Source: Iris pallida
Taxonomy: Eukaryota > Streptophyta > Magnoliopsida > Asparagales > Iridaceae
NCBI GenBank assembly: GCA_029216955.1
Contig: JANAVB010023996.1
Span: forward strand, 15,192,180 to 15,256,179
Direction of reading: 5' to 3'
Length of the DNA stretch: 64,000 nt
Of this stretch, positions 12,525 through 23,945 are shown one piece after another. The translations under genes were made by a program, and so were the position numbers. The notes below the pieces were generated by a model that was not told where the DNA came from, did no database searches, and saw only the letters and a program-made list of their open reading frames with translations. Each line of letters begins with the position of its first letter. Within the stretch, counting starts at the first letter, position 1.

Positions 12525-13480
12525 TGTTGACCAAAACAGATCACAGTCAACCTAATCTTAAAAATTAACAAAACAATATTTGTCATAGTCCAATGTGACA
12601 CATCAAGCTCAAATTCAATCACTCAGCAGTGGTTCAAGATCAAGCTGCTTGAAGATTTATTATTCTGTATATATTGGAGTCTGTACTTTTATTTTGTTTT
12701 TGAGTATAGGATGATGTACGTTGGGTCATACAGCAACTTTGGGCTAGACATAGCTTTATAGGTTTACTTAGCCCAAAACCCAATCAACCCATTCTTCAAA
12801 TAGCCCACAAAGAACATTCTGTCCATAGGAGATAGAGTTCGGGCCGAACTCTGCCTCCACAGAGAGTGCGGGCGAACTCTGCCCCCTAAATTACATGGTG
12901 CTGATTTTTAGGTCTTGATCACTGCTAGTTGTCCAACGGCCGAAAATTTGAATTCTACATATAGAATTCTGGCCGAATTCTGCCTACCCCAAACCCTATA
13001 AATAGGCCTTGGTTTCTCTCATTTGAAACAATCCAATCTTCTCTTCTTCTCTTACATAGCCTATATATTAAAGAGCCTTACCTTCCATCCACTTAGCATT
13101 CAAACTTCCAACCGTCCAATTTGCTCGGTACGATCTAGCTAGAAGTTTGAAGTACAAGAAGTTGTAAGTCACTTGGAAAAGTCCAAGTTTTGCCAAAGCG
13201 ATATTGAAAGAAGTTTGGCGTGCCCTTCTGTGAAAAGGCACGTGGTTGTAACCCTATTTCACAAATAGTAGATTTCAATCCTGAGCTAGAGTTCTCAGGC
13301 CTGGACTGTCCTCCAGGAAAACCAGGTTAAAATTCTTGTTGTGTTGTGCTTACTCTCTACTCTTTATTTGCATTTCTTTTACCCTGATTATTTAGTTGGT
13401 GAAGAGAGTTTAAATTTTTAATTGATCATTTTTGTTATAAACTCTATTTACCCCCTTTAGAGTTGCCCACCTGTACTTCA
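12525..13480 (+). mobile_element. Copia 5' LTR (956 bp)
   Basis: Pairs with 25691-26667; differences are scattered substitutions and small indels, and this copy is 21 bases shorter. It contains TATAAATA at 12997-13004 and palindromes around GGCCGAA (12834-12852 and 12963-12981, with a degenerate one between). Ends TTCA two bases before the primer site. Confidence 0.93.
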
Positions 13481-13482
13481 AT

Positions 13483-13496
13483 TGGTATCAAAGCTC
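13483..13496 (+). other. Copia primer-binding site, initiator tRNA-Met
   Basis: TGGTATCAAAGCTC, two bases after the LTR. It matches the usual plant copia primer site TGGTATCAGAGC with one change. Confidence 0.85.
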
Positions 13497-13533
13497 TGTT
13501 CTCTTATCAAGGACTAACATCTAGAGCTGATCC

Positions 13534-15002
13534 ATGACAACCACTCAACCCATATTTTCCAATCATTGAAGGGCAGTCCATTCATAGGCCTCCCCTATTT
13601 GATGGAACAAACTACACCTATTGGAAAACAAGGATGAGTTTTTATCTCAAGTCGCTAGACTTCGACCAGTGGACCATTGTTACAAATGGTTACAAAAAGC
13701 CCGCCAGGATAGTTGTCAATGGTGATCTCGTTGAAAAACCCTACGACAAATATTCTGACGAGGAGAAAAAATAGGCGAGTCTAGACGCGAGGGCTATTAA
13801 TGCTTTATTTTGTGTAATAGACATGAATGAGTTTAATAGGGTCTCAACATGCACCACCTCTCACGAAGTATGGAGACTTCTAGAAGTGACACATGAAGGA
13901 ACCACCCAAGTCAAGGAGTCGAAAATCCGTCGTCTCACTCAAGAATATGAGGCGTTCAAGATGAAGCCAAATGAGATGATCACACAAATGTTCACAAGAT
14001 TCTTTGACATCATCAACCCCTTGTCTTCTTTCGGCAAACAATATACAAATCATGAGAAGATCCGCAAGTTGCTTAGGGGGCTACCAAAGATTTGGAACCC
14101 TAAGGTGACAGCTATCATAGAAGGCAATGATATCACTACAATGTCTATGGAGACTTTGATGGGAAAGCTGATGACTCACGAGCTTGACCTCAAAGACTTC
14201 GAAGAGCCTGCTCCAAATCCAAAGGAGATTGCCATCAAAGCTCATCGTCGGAGATCTGATCCCGAAGAGACTGATGACAAAAATTTGGAAGGTGATGATC
14301 AAGGTCTCCTCGTCCGCAACTTCAAGAAGTTCCTCCACTTCAATCGAAGAAAGAAGAAACAATAAGAAGATGACGAAGAAGAGACAACATGTTACGGCTA
14401 CAAGAAGACTGGACACGTCCAAAAAGACTGTCCATTCGCAAAGAAGACCAACCGATATGAGAAACCAAACAAGAAGACTTCCTCAAAAAAATATGCCAAC
14501 ACCAAGCATTTGGCATGAAAGCGAAGCTAGTGACTCCGAGGAAGAAAAGGACTCTCCTCAAGACACCGCCAAGGTATGCCTAATGGCAACATCCGATAAG
14601 GTAACTAGCGAAACTCTCGATAATTTTAGATTTGATGAACTTGGCGATGCATTCAATGATTTACTCAATGACCACAAGAAAGTCATTAGTAAATATAAAC
14701 ATGCCAAGGAGAAGATCAAAAGTTATGAAGTCGGGATTCAAAAACTCTCTTCTTTGCTTGATAATATTAGAGACATTTCACCCACGGAAGTCACAAATGA
14801 GGTGTCTAAGCTTAAATTAAGCCTACATGATGCCGAAGCACGTATTGAAAAGCAAACACAAGAGATCACAGCACTCAACACTGAGCTTGCTGAAGAAAAG
14901 AATAGACACAAGATCTCTATTACTAAGATTTATGGTTTGAATGGTAATATTAGTGAACTGCAAGCTGCCTCTAAGAAATTAGAGACTAGATTGGGAAAAT
15001 AG
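13534..15002 (+). pseudogene. Copia gag with coiled-coil extension, disrupted
   Basis: The likely start is the ATG at 13534 (MTTTQPIF), 38 bases after the primer site. A frameshift follows near 13560, then the copia gag core reads PLFDGTNYTYWKTRM (about 13598-13640), HEVWRLLEVTHEG (13862-13900) and LRGLPKIWNPKVTAI (14072-14116). Stops occur at 13772 (context KK*AS) and 14363. A first zinc knuckle at 14390-14431 (CYGYKKTGHVQKDC) has Tyr in place of the second Cys. After another shift near 14510 a 165-residue acidic, Glu/Lys-rich stretch follows (SDSEEEKD, then heptad-like sequence to 15002), typical of Sirevirus gag. Gag forms the capsid and binds RNA. Confidence 0.85.
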
Positions 15003-15545
15003 GTTGCTCAACCTCAAACCCAATTACATGAGACACACATAAAGCACAACACTGCTCAAAATAGTCAACCACATCATCCACCTACAGCACGCAAATATGC
15101 TTACATGTACCCCCACTTCCATGCAGCACATAAACCACATACACGTAGAAATTATTCTCATAACTATCATTCTAATGTAACACATAATCACCATGCTACA
15201 CATAGATATAATCATCACTATTGCACATAAACAAAATCGCCACTACACTCCATATAGATACAATCATCATCCTGCTGCTACCTATAGTCATTATCATGCT
15301 GCTCCACACCACTCTTATCATGCTACACATAGACATCATCAACATGCTCCTAACATAAATAGAAATGCTATTTGTACCTATTGTGGATTGCATGGACATA
15401 TCTCACCACAATGTAGAGTTAGGAGATTAGTAGACATGAATATATATGCATGGATGCCAAAAACTAACTTTTCAGGAACCTCAAGAACATGGGTACCAAA
15501 GGTCACATCTACTCTTGATGTAGGTGGACCTTCCTTCCTCAACTA
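15003..15545 (+). pseudogene. Copia gag/pol linker: His/Tyr-rich tract and second zinc knuckle
   Basis: From 15050 to 15350 the sequence is built from 'cataatcatcac'-like units rich in His, Tyr and Asn codons, with frame breaks. It then reads CTYCGLHGHISPQC (about 15374-15415), a complete CX2CX4HX4C knuckle. After this comes WMPK..TWVPK (15448-15500), the segment that precedes protease in Sirevirus polyproteins. A second knuckle together with a His-rich spacer is unusual for copia elements in general but known in this lineage. Confidence 0.7.
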
Positions 15546-16849
15546 AAAGTAAGTGGATTCTCGATAGTGGATGCTCGCGACATATGACGGGAGACGCAAA
15601 TCTTTTCGTATCACTATCGATGAAAAGAGAAGGGTATGTATCCTTCGGCAACAACCTAAAAGGGTATATCATTAGTAATGACACTATTGGTCATCCTCCT
15701 TCTCCTTTAATAAAAGATATCTTCCTAGTGACCGAGTTAAAACATAACCTGCTCAGCATAAGTCACCTTGCTGATCATGGATATGATATTAACTTTGGAC
15801 AAAATAAATGCTATATTTATGATAGGTCAACGGAAGACATTGCTTTTGAAGGAATAAGAGAGTATAACATTTACATTTTCTATCTATCTAGAGATACTAA
15901 CAGTGCAGGAAGATGTCCCAATGCTCACAAGGATGAGAGACTATTGTGGCACCAGCGTCTTGGTCATACCAATATGGATACTATATCCAGGCTATCGACT
16001 AAGAAGCTAGTTAGAGGCTTTCCCGACATCATATTCAAAAAGGATACGGTATGTGCCGAATGTGAGTTGAATAAGGCAACCAAGTCCTCATTTCATTCCA
16101 TAAACTCTGTAAGTACTACTAGACCTTTGCAATTACTTCATATGGATTTATTTGGTCCTAGTAGAGTAGCCAGTCTTGGTGGAAAACTCTACGCTTTTGT
16201 TATAGTAGATGACTTTTTTAGATTTACTTGGGTTTTCTTTCTTACAAACAAAAGTGATGCCATTTCTGTTTTCAAAATTTTTGCTAAAAAGGTTCAAAAC
16301 GAAAAAGGCTACATGATTACTCGAATCCGAAGTGATCATGGAGGCGAATTCGAAAATACTGATTTTAAAAAGTTTTGTGATTTAAATGATTTTAATCATG
16401 AGTTTTCTTGTCCAAGAACTCCTTAACAAAATGGTGTTGTGGAGCGGAAGAATAGGACTCTTGGCGATATGGCTAGAGTCATGTTTAATAAATTCTTACT
16501 TCCGAAATATTTTTGGGCTGAAGCTGTCAGTACAGCGTGCCATATTTTAAATAGGGTGCTCATTCGTCCTATTAAGAAGAAAACACCCTATGAGCTTTGG
16601 TTTGGAAGAACTCCAAACGTTTCATATTTTAGAGTTTTCGGTTGTCGATGTTTTATCCTTAACACCAAAGACAACTTAGGCAAATTTGATGCCAAAGCTG
16701 ATGATGGTATTTTCCTTGGCTATGCTGCCAAGAGCAAAGGATATAGAGTGTTCAACAAATGCTTATTAATTGTGGAGGAGTCTACCAATGTTACTTTTGA
16801 TGAGGATAACAGTACAGCAGCTACTCTTGACGATGATGTTGAGCCATAA
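15546..16849 (+). pseudogene. Copia aspartic protease and integrase
   Basis: Protease active site KWILDSGCSRHMTG at about 15550-15590, followed by the usual HNLLSISHLADHG (15745-15785). The GAG-pre-integrase zinc region is LLWHQRLGH...CAECELNK (15941-16080). The integrase core shows LHMDLFGPS (16136), RSDHGGEFEN (16330-16360) and NGVVERKNRTL (16430-16465), i.e. the D, D and E residues. One stop interrupts it at 16424-16426 (PRTP*QNG; CAA in relatives). The C-terminal part TPYELWFGRTPNVSYFRVFGC is intact to the stop at 16847. Without the stop this would be one open frame from protease through integrase. Confidence 0.9.
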
Positions 16850-18276
16850 ACTTCTACTCTGATGAATACCACCACTAAAACCAATTCTCTGGAGGGTTGC
16901 CAAAGAAATTCTCTTTCAAGCCGTCATATCCAGAAAATTTGGTAATAGGTGAGGTTTCATGTGGAGTAAGTACTCGATCATCATTAAGAGACTCCATTTG
17001 TAGCACTGCCTTTATTTCACAAATTGAGCCTAAAAATGTTTTAGAAGCTTTTAATGATGAGTTTTAGATTTCTGTTATGCAAGAAGAACTCAACCAATTC
17101 GAGAGGAGCCAAGTTTGGGAACTCGTTCCTAGGCCAGCTAATCATTCGATTATTGGTATGAAATAGGTTTTTTGCAACAAAGTAAATGAAGATGGTTCAG
17201 TTACACGCAACAAAGCTCGTCTAGTAGCTCAAGGATACAACCAAGAGGAAGGTATTGACTACGATGAGACGTATGCTCCTATTGCAAGACTTGAATCCAT
17301 TCGGATGCTTTGTGCATTTGCTAACTTTCAAAACTTTAAACTGTTTCAAATGGATGTGAAAAGTGCTTTCTTGAATGGATTTATTAAGGTAGAAGTTTTT
17401 GTAAAACAACCCCCTGGTTTTGAAAATCACAAATTTCCCGACTATGTTTTCAAACTCAAGAAAGCGCTATATGGCCTCAAACAAGCCCCTAGAGCTTGGT
17501 ATGAACGGCTAAGCAATTTCTTGCTTGAAAAAGGTTTTTCAAAAGGGAAAGTTGACACTACACTCTTTATAAAATCTTTCAAAGACACTATTATCTTAGT
17601 ACAAATTTACGTTGATGATATTATATTTGGTTCTACTGATGAAACTCTCTGTCAAGATTTTGCTAAGTGTATGCAGACCGAGTTTGAGATGAGCATGATG
17701 GAGGAGCTCAATTACTTTCTTGGACTGCAAGTCAAACAAACATCAAATAGAACTTTCATCTGTCGGTCAAAGTATACAAAGGACATACTGAAGAAATTTG
17801 ACCTTGACAACGTCAAACCAATCGGCACTCCAATGGCTACTACAACTAAACTAGAACCAGATGAAAGCGGCAAACCTGTGGATCAACGTAAGTATCGAGG
17901 AATGATAGGCAGTCTACTTTATTTAACTTCTAGTCGCCCTGATATTATGTTTAGTGTTTGCCTATGTGCAAGATATCAAGCAAATCCTAAGGAATCACAC
18001 ATGTCTGCCGTTAAGCGTATTTTTCGATACCTTAAGGATACGATTACAGTGGGCCTATGGTATCCCAAATCAACATCATTTGACCTCATTAGTTACTTTG
18101 ATGCTGATTTTACAGGATTCAAGGTCGACCGTAAAAGTACAAGCGGTACATATTATTTATTAGGAAAGGCTCTAGTCTCTTAGTTTAGCAAGAAGCAGAA
18201 TTCTATCGCACTATCTACAACAGAAGCTGAATATATCGTAGCTGGTCGTTATTGTGCACAAATTCTTTAGATGAAG
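16850..18276 (+). pseudogene. Copia reverse transcriptase and first part of RNase H
   Basis: 16850-17064 is the low-conservation integrase-RT linker. RT then reads QVWELVPRP (17110), RNKARLVAQGYNQ (17209-17246), FQMDVKSAFLNG (17347-17380), LYGLKQAPRAWY (17470-17505) and the catalytic YVDDIIFG at 17608-17631. RNase H begins DADFTG.KVDRKSTSG (18100-18145) and reaches STTEAEYI (18217). Stops at 17065, 17165, 18181 and 18268 all stand where Trp is expected (DEF*IS, MK*VF, VS*FSKK, IL*MKQ), consistent with TGG to TAG transitions. The reading breaks at 18281, where the solo LTR is inserted; the gene resumes at 22905. Confidence 0.92.
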
Positions 18277-20285
18277 CAAACTGTCACGACCCGTTACCCA
18301 AATTGTTGGGCCGGGCCGAGCCATGTCCCGTCTACGCTTGATTAAAGCGTAGTAAGCTGTTCTAAGAATAGACAATAAAGGATCTAAGCTGCTAACAGTT
18401 CTAATATCATATTTAAAGTTTATCACAACACAGCATCTATAAGCGAAGGTAAACAAGTACAGACTAAATAATACACTTCCAAAGTATCTAACTGGAGACA
18501 AAGTCCAGTATCCAAATATAAGTACAGATAAAGTCTTAAGTCTCAAAACACAAGAAAGATAACTAAGCAAGGTTCCCCGCTGGGGCCTCTTCTGGAGCTA
18601 AGGCCAGGTCCTCAAAATCAGTACCATAGTATGTAACACATAGCATTTCCTTCTCGAAAAGTGAACCTACAATGTTATCCTATCAGGACGGGAGCAAGTA
18701 CAACCTCTACAACTAAAGTACTGAACATATAATGAAAGAGATGTACAACAAGAAAGATGGTGTGATAAGTCTATAAAATAGGAAATAATGGAAACATGGC
18801 CTCATGGTACAACTGGGATCACAATATCATAGTAACACAGGAAACATGGCATATCTGGAATCATGGTATATCTCATAATCTATCATGGCAAGGATACATA
18901 TGTCATAAAGACAGATGTATATGTAATATTTAAAACTGTAGCAGGTACGTGATCGGTCAATAGATGTACAATGTGCTGAGGCACATAATGAAATGTACTT
19001 CCGTACAAGTGTAAAGGCGATAGATGTACATACGTACAAATACAGCTTTGAGAGTAAGGCCTACGGCGCAGTAACATATAAAATGAAACTTTGTTCGGTA
19101 CTATAGAGGGGGCATGATCACGTACTCAACTATCAGTTTTCCCATAACCCATATTCTAACATGTGAGAGATACGAGAACAGTAAAAATATGTAAGAGATA
19201 CTGGGATCGGTATAAAGCACGGTAGGTACTAATAGCAGTAAAACAGGTGAAAGTACCGAGAGCAGTAAAACATGTGAATACTCGGACAGATATAAGCATA
19301 GTGAAACATGTACGGGGAACCAGTAAGAAGCATGTGAAGATATGATAACTGTCCTAAGCATGGTAGGGTCTAAATTAATGTAACATGTAAAGATTTAACT
19401 TGCTACCTCGGTTAATACATGTTCTAGCATTAAAAGACAGTAAATGAGTTTGTAGATGTACTTGCCTCGAGCAAAGCAAGAATACTAGTACGAAGATATA
19501 GAAGCCTGGTGTCCTGTCAGTAATGATATACAAACTCAGTTCTAAGCTATGTTCAATATTACACTAGTGGTGAGACACGACTCCTAACTGGACACTAACT
19601 AAGTGGAGACCTAGAATTAAAGTCTAATGTGGAGTGCCACTATATCCAAACTAATTCTCTAGGGTCTTTACACTAGTGCGGGGTGAGGTCCAATGCGCCT
19701 ATAACTCAAAACAACTCAAAACTTGCAAGTCGTAATTATTCAATAATTAAATCAAACTGTACACTAAGTTCCAACAATTTTAGAGATAGACAAAAAGCTA
19801 AATTATATATAAAATAAAGTACCAGAATGATCCTTGTTAATTATAGAAATTTATACTAATTTTTCTTGAATTTATAAAACCTCATAAATATTTATTAAAA
19901 ATCAGCAAACATAAATATACTGAAAATGAGTTCTATTTTCCTATTTTTATAAAATACCAAAAGTACTTATTAAATGCTAGAAAAATTATAATAAATTAGC
20001 TAAATTAACATAATATTTAAATACCATTTTTTCTAGATTTTTAAAGAAATTAAAATATATATAAAAATTCAAAAACAGAAAGTAACAATTTTTGGAAAAA
20101 TAATTAATTATAAATTAAGGATAATACATAATCAAAATCTACAGATATTGTCGGATGATAAAATAAATATCACCAACGTATCCAGAACGGTCAAATCAGC
20201 TAGGATAGCCTACCCATAAGTCCAATTTGGACACATGGGCAAAACGGTAATTTTGGGTCAAAATGATATCCGCCGTTGGACACAC

Positions 20286-20760
20286 TTTGCACCGAAAAGC
20301 GTGTCGGAATAGAAGTCTATAAAACCTAGCAAATTATATGTTCACGAATCCATAATGACGATACGAACCCAACGGTATATCCGGAATAGGATTCCGATGT
20401 GCCGATCTCAAAATGATACGTTGACGCGGACACTTGGAATCCAGTTTGCACCGAAATGCGTGCCGGAGCAAATGTCTTCAAAACTCAGCAAATTATATGT
20501 CAACGAGTCCAGAATGATGATACGAACTCAACGGTATATCCAGAATTGGATTCCGATGAGCCGATCTCAAAGTGACCCGTTGACTCGAAAAGTAGGACCC
20601 ATTTTGCACCGAAATACGTGCCAGGGCCCACGTTCTCCAAATCAAGCAAATTTTATATGAAAACATGCCAGAACGATGCCACGAGTCTACTGGTGGTTTT
20701 AGAAATTGAATCCGGAGTCCCGGGTTCAAAAATGGAATTTTATAAGTGCAAATTAAAGAA
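20286..20760. repeat. Three tandem copies of a ~159-bp unit in the solo LTR
   Basis: Anchor 'tttgcaccgaaa' recurs at 20286, 20444 and 20604, each followed by 'gcgtgccgg'-like sequence, 'caaattatatg', an 'acgatacgaa' box and 'ggattccga'. The copies are clearly diverged. The E1 LTRs carry the unit once (near 4302 and 9636), so the amplification is specific to this LTR. Confidence 0.8.
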
Positions 20761-21429
20761 TTCGGACGTCCAACTTTGGCGTCGAATTCGACCAACCGAA
20801 CGTGCTTAAAATGAAACGAAATCTAAAGGAGACAGGAAGATGGTTATACCAACTGTGCACAGGAACTGGTAGCGCATCAACCGGAGCTGCGACGGCGAAG
20901 TTACGAGCTGACGAAGTCGGCTCCACAAAACTGTCCAAAAATAGTTCAATTTAAAACGTCAACTTGGTGGCCAGTTTTGAGGTATCAAACGACGAAATTA
21001 ACGGACATAAATTGACAGAAGTGAAGATGGATATACCGAGATTGAGACGGAGCAAAGAGTTTGCCGATCCAACGGTCGGATCTCTCGAAAAACACGCACG
21101 AACTTGCTGCGACGGAGCACAAATTCTGAGTTCCAAACTCGCGCGTCACGACGGGATTCCGTTCAAAACGCACGAATAGCCTATTCGGCGCATCGGGGAG
21201 GACGATGGCGGCCTAGAAGAGTTCGACGGAGTTCGCTGGACTGGTGGGGGGTCATCCACGATGGTGGGGCGGCCACGTAGTGGCGTACGGCCACGTGACA
21301 ACGTGCGTGTGCGCGCGCATGCATGCGCATTGCCGCTGCTGCCGCCTGCTGCGCAGGTGCACGCGCGACGGCGAACGGCACTGCTGCCCGGCGGGGGTGG
21401 TGGAGGCGTGCGGTGGCGTAGTCCCGACG

Positions 21430-22000
21430 AGGGTGCGGGGTGGTGGAAGGTGGTGTTGGTTATGGTGGTGGTTTGCATGGTGGTGATGATGGTGATATTA
21501 ATGGTGATGGAGATGGTGTTGATGGTGATGAAGTAGTGAGAAGGAGGAAGGAGGAGAGGGTGGTGGCTGGTGGAGGGGTGTTCGGCCAGGGGAGGAGTCG
21601 GCTGTGGTAGAGTGGTGTGTGTGTTTTATTGTGTAAGGAGAGTGGGAGAGAGAGAGAGATTTGTATGGGTGTGTGTGTGTATTAATATGAGAGAGGGTGA
21701 GAATAGAGAGGGGGAGAGATATTTGTGAGAGAGAGGGGGGAGTAGTACTGTCGTAAGGGGGGGTGTTCCTGTGAGGTGGAGGGGGTAATATGTTTGTTTA
21801 TGTTGAGAGAGAGAGAGAGAGTGATGTATGGTGTGTGTGTGTATATATTAATATATATATAGAAAGAGTGTGAGAATAGTGAGAGAGAGAGTGAGATATT
21901 TAAGAGAGGGGGGAGAGAGTAGTCGGTTGGGGAGGGGGGATTGATGTGCTGTGATGGAGGGGGTGAGGTGTGTTTGTGTTTTAATGGAAGGAGAGATAAA

Positions 22001-22064
<64 letters not shown>
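21430..22064. repeat. Low-complexity GT/GA-rich tract ending in TA microsatellite
   Basis: G-rich runs of 'gtggtgatgatggtgat' (21440-21530), GAGA tracts (21640-21900) and a (TA)n array at 22004-22064. The long minus-strand ORF across it is a low-complexity translation and not a gene. Confidence 0.9.
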
Positions 22065-22066
<2 letters not shown>

Positions 22067-22904
22067 AGATATTTAATAAAGTAGAGAGGAGATATTTTTA
22101 AATAGAAAAAAAGGGGAAAATTAAGTGGGGTACTTGGACAGTCATGAGAGGACAACGTGGAGCTGGGGTTCGGGTTCGGTCGAGCCAGATCGGGTCAAAA
22201 TCGAACCGGGTGCAATAATTGAATTAAAAATAGGGATTTATAATCACGGGAAAATAAATAATATGCGAGGACTCCAATAAATGGGACACAAGCGTCATGT
22301 GGGTAGTAGGCTTCATGTGGGCCACGTCCATACTTTGGGTTGGCTAGGTTGGGTCAAAATCGGGTCCCGAAATTAAATTGGAAAATAAATCAGATTTTAC
22401 GGTACAAAATAAATCGGCCTAAATTGACCCGGAAATTGTGCGGAGAAAATGAAGCACAAAATAGAGTGTCTGAGTAGGACACGAAGGTCATGGGTGAAGA
22501 GCGTCTCGAGTAGATCATTTATGAGAAGTTGGTTCTGAGAAAACAACTGGTCTGGTGCTCCTAAATTAAAAGTCACGATGACGTGCAAACGAAGATCAAA
22601 AATAAAAGTGGGAATAATTATTCAACGATTAATCGGTCTAAGTTGACCCAAACTTGCGCGATACAAAAAGAGCACAAGGGAACGAGTTCAAGTGGGACAC
22701 GATATATCAACAGGTAGATAATCTTGCCTACTTCAGAACCCATGAAGAGAGTTTACAGAGATTGGTATCCCTGACGCTCCAGAAGTCAAAGTCATGGAAA
22801 GGTACATTAATGATCTAATCAATTAAATAAATAAAATATTTAACGATAATAATTCATTCAGAAAAATAAAAATAAACCCTGAAATTCAGGGGGCTTACAC
22901 AAAC

Positions 22905-23184
22905 CCTTAAAGACTATAACTTATCTTTCTTGCACATTCCTATATTTTGTGACAACACTAGTGCTATAAACCTCACTAAGAACCCCATATGTCACTCACG
23001 TACGAAACACATTGAAATTTGTCACCACTTTTTGCGTGATCACCAACAGAATAGCACTATTAATTTAGAATTTATTGACACTGATCATCAGTTGGCCGAT
23101 TTCTTTACAAAACTATTATCCGAGGAGCGATTCAATTTTTTTTATCGAGAATTAAGAATTTTAGATGAAACAGTTATACATTAA
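22905..23184 (+). pseudogene. Copia RNase H, C-terminal part
   Basis: Continues the copia polyprotein after the solo LTR. It reads LKDYN then HIPIFCDNTSAINLTKNP (22933-22986), SRTKHIEI (22998-23021), HHFLRDH (23024) and the closing QLADFFTKLL (23087). The frame is open to the TAA at 23182. DNTSAI carries an RNase H catalytic Asp; this is the standard end of copia pol. Confidence 0.93.
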
Positions 23185-23945
23185 ATTGGCCTGCGTAATT
23201 ATCGACTATGTCACGATTCTCTATGTTAATTTTCCTATGGGTACAAGCCGAAAGGGTCCTTCTGACAACAAGGCGTAAAAGCCTAAGCGACACGGTGCTT
23301 TAGTCTTCGGACTACCGCTAGCTGGGATCCGGCCCCTGTAGCTACCCTATAGCAGCTTCACCATATTGATTTATGTCATAACTCCTTAGTTATTATATGG
23401 TCAATTTCTATTTATAGCCTGTCCCATTTGAAATTTCTAAATCTCTTAAAATCTTTTTGACTATTTCTTCATTATACTCATCATATCTTGTTTTAATTTC
23501 CTGCTTGAAGTTCTTGTTATGACCACTTATTCATAATATTCTCCCTATCTTGCTTTTATTTTCATGCTTGAAGTTCTGGCCCAAGGGACCAGAACTCGGG
23601 CCGAACTCTTCCCCGATACAGAGTTCGGGCCGAGTTCGGCCTCCTTGTTCCAAAACCTCGGGACACTCTCAGCCGTTGATCAATTCTTCATCCAATGGCT
23701 CTTGTTTCACCCGACCAGCCGACTAAAGAGACAAATATTCGGGATTGACTCTCTCTCTTCCCTCCATTGTCTTCTTCCTACATCTCCACAAATATTTCTT
23801 TCAAAATACTAACCCTAAAAGTCATCATTCCTTGGGAAATCTCTCTCCAAACTCAAGGAAGTTCCTCTTGGAGTTATTCTCCTCCATCTTAGGTCTCTTT
23901 TGTTAAGGTATATCTCTATCTTTCTCTTGAAACCTCAATTTTTTC
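23185..23945 (+). other. Copia pol to envelope-like ORF spacer with palindromes
   Basis: Non-coding spacer. It carries two palindromes of the LTR type at 23591-23609 and 23620-23638 (AGAACTCGGGCCGAACTCT and a close relative), followed by Pro/Ser-rich-looking leader sequence up to the next ORF. The 82-residue ORF at 23564 overlaps the palindromes and resembles nothing known. Confidence 0.6.

Larger units (their letters stand above)
18282..22899 (-). mobile_element. Antisense gypsy solo LTR (4.6 kb) inside copia RNase H
   Basis: Starts TGTCACGACCC and ends GGGGGCTTACA (plus-strand reading), flanked by an exact CAAAC duplication (18277-18281 and 22900-22904). Removing it with one TSD restores the copia frame KQT|LKDY. 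The termini match the ends of the gypsy LTRs E1 and E2, and blocks at 20230-20400 match E1 LTR sequence at 4250-4420. No primer site, gag or pol is inside, so it is best read as a solo LTR left by LTR-LTR recombination. A sense donor-like GAGGCAAGTAC lies at 19458-19468. A GC-rich part (21040-21430) and a GA/TG-rich part (21430-21980) follow. At 4.6 kb it is a very long LTR. Confidence 0.85.

Noticed and set aside
21244..22155. Plus and minus ORFs up to 157 codons
   Set aside because: They translate GT, GA and TA repeats; the products are low complexity.
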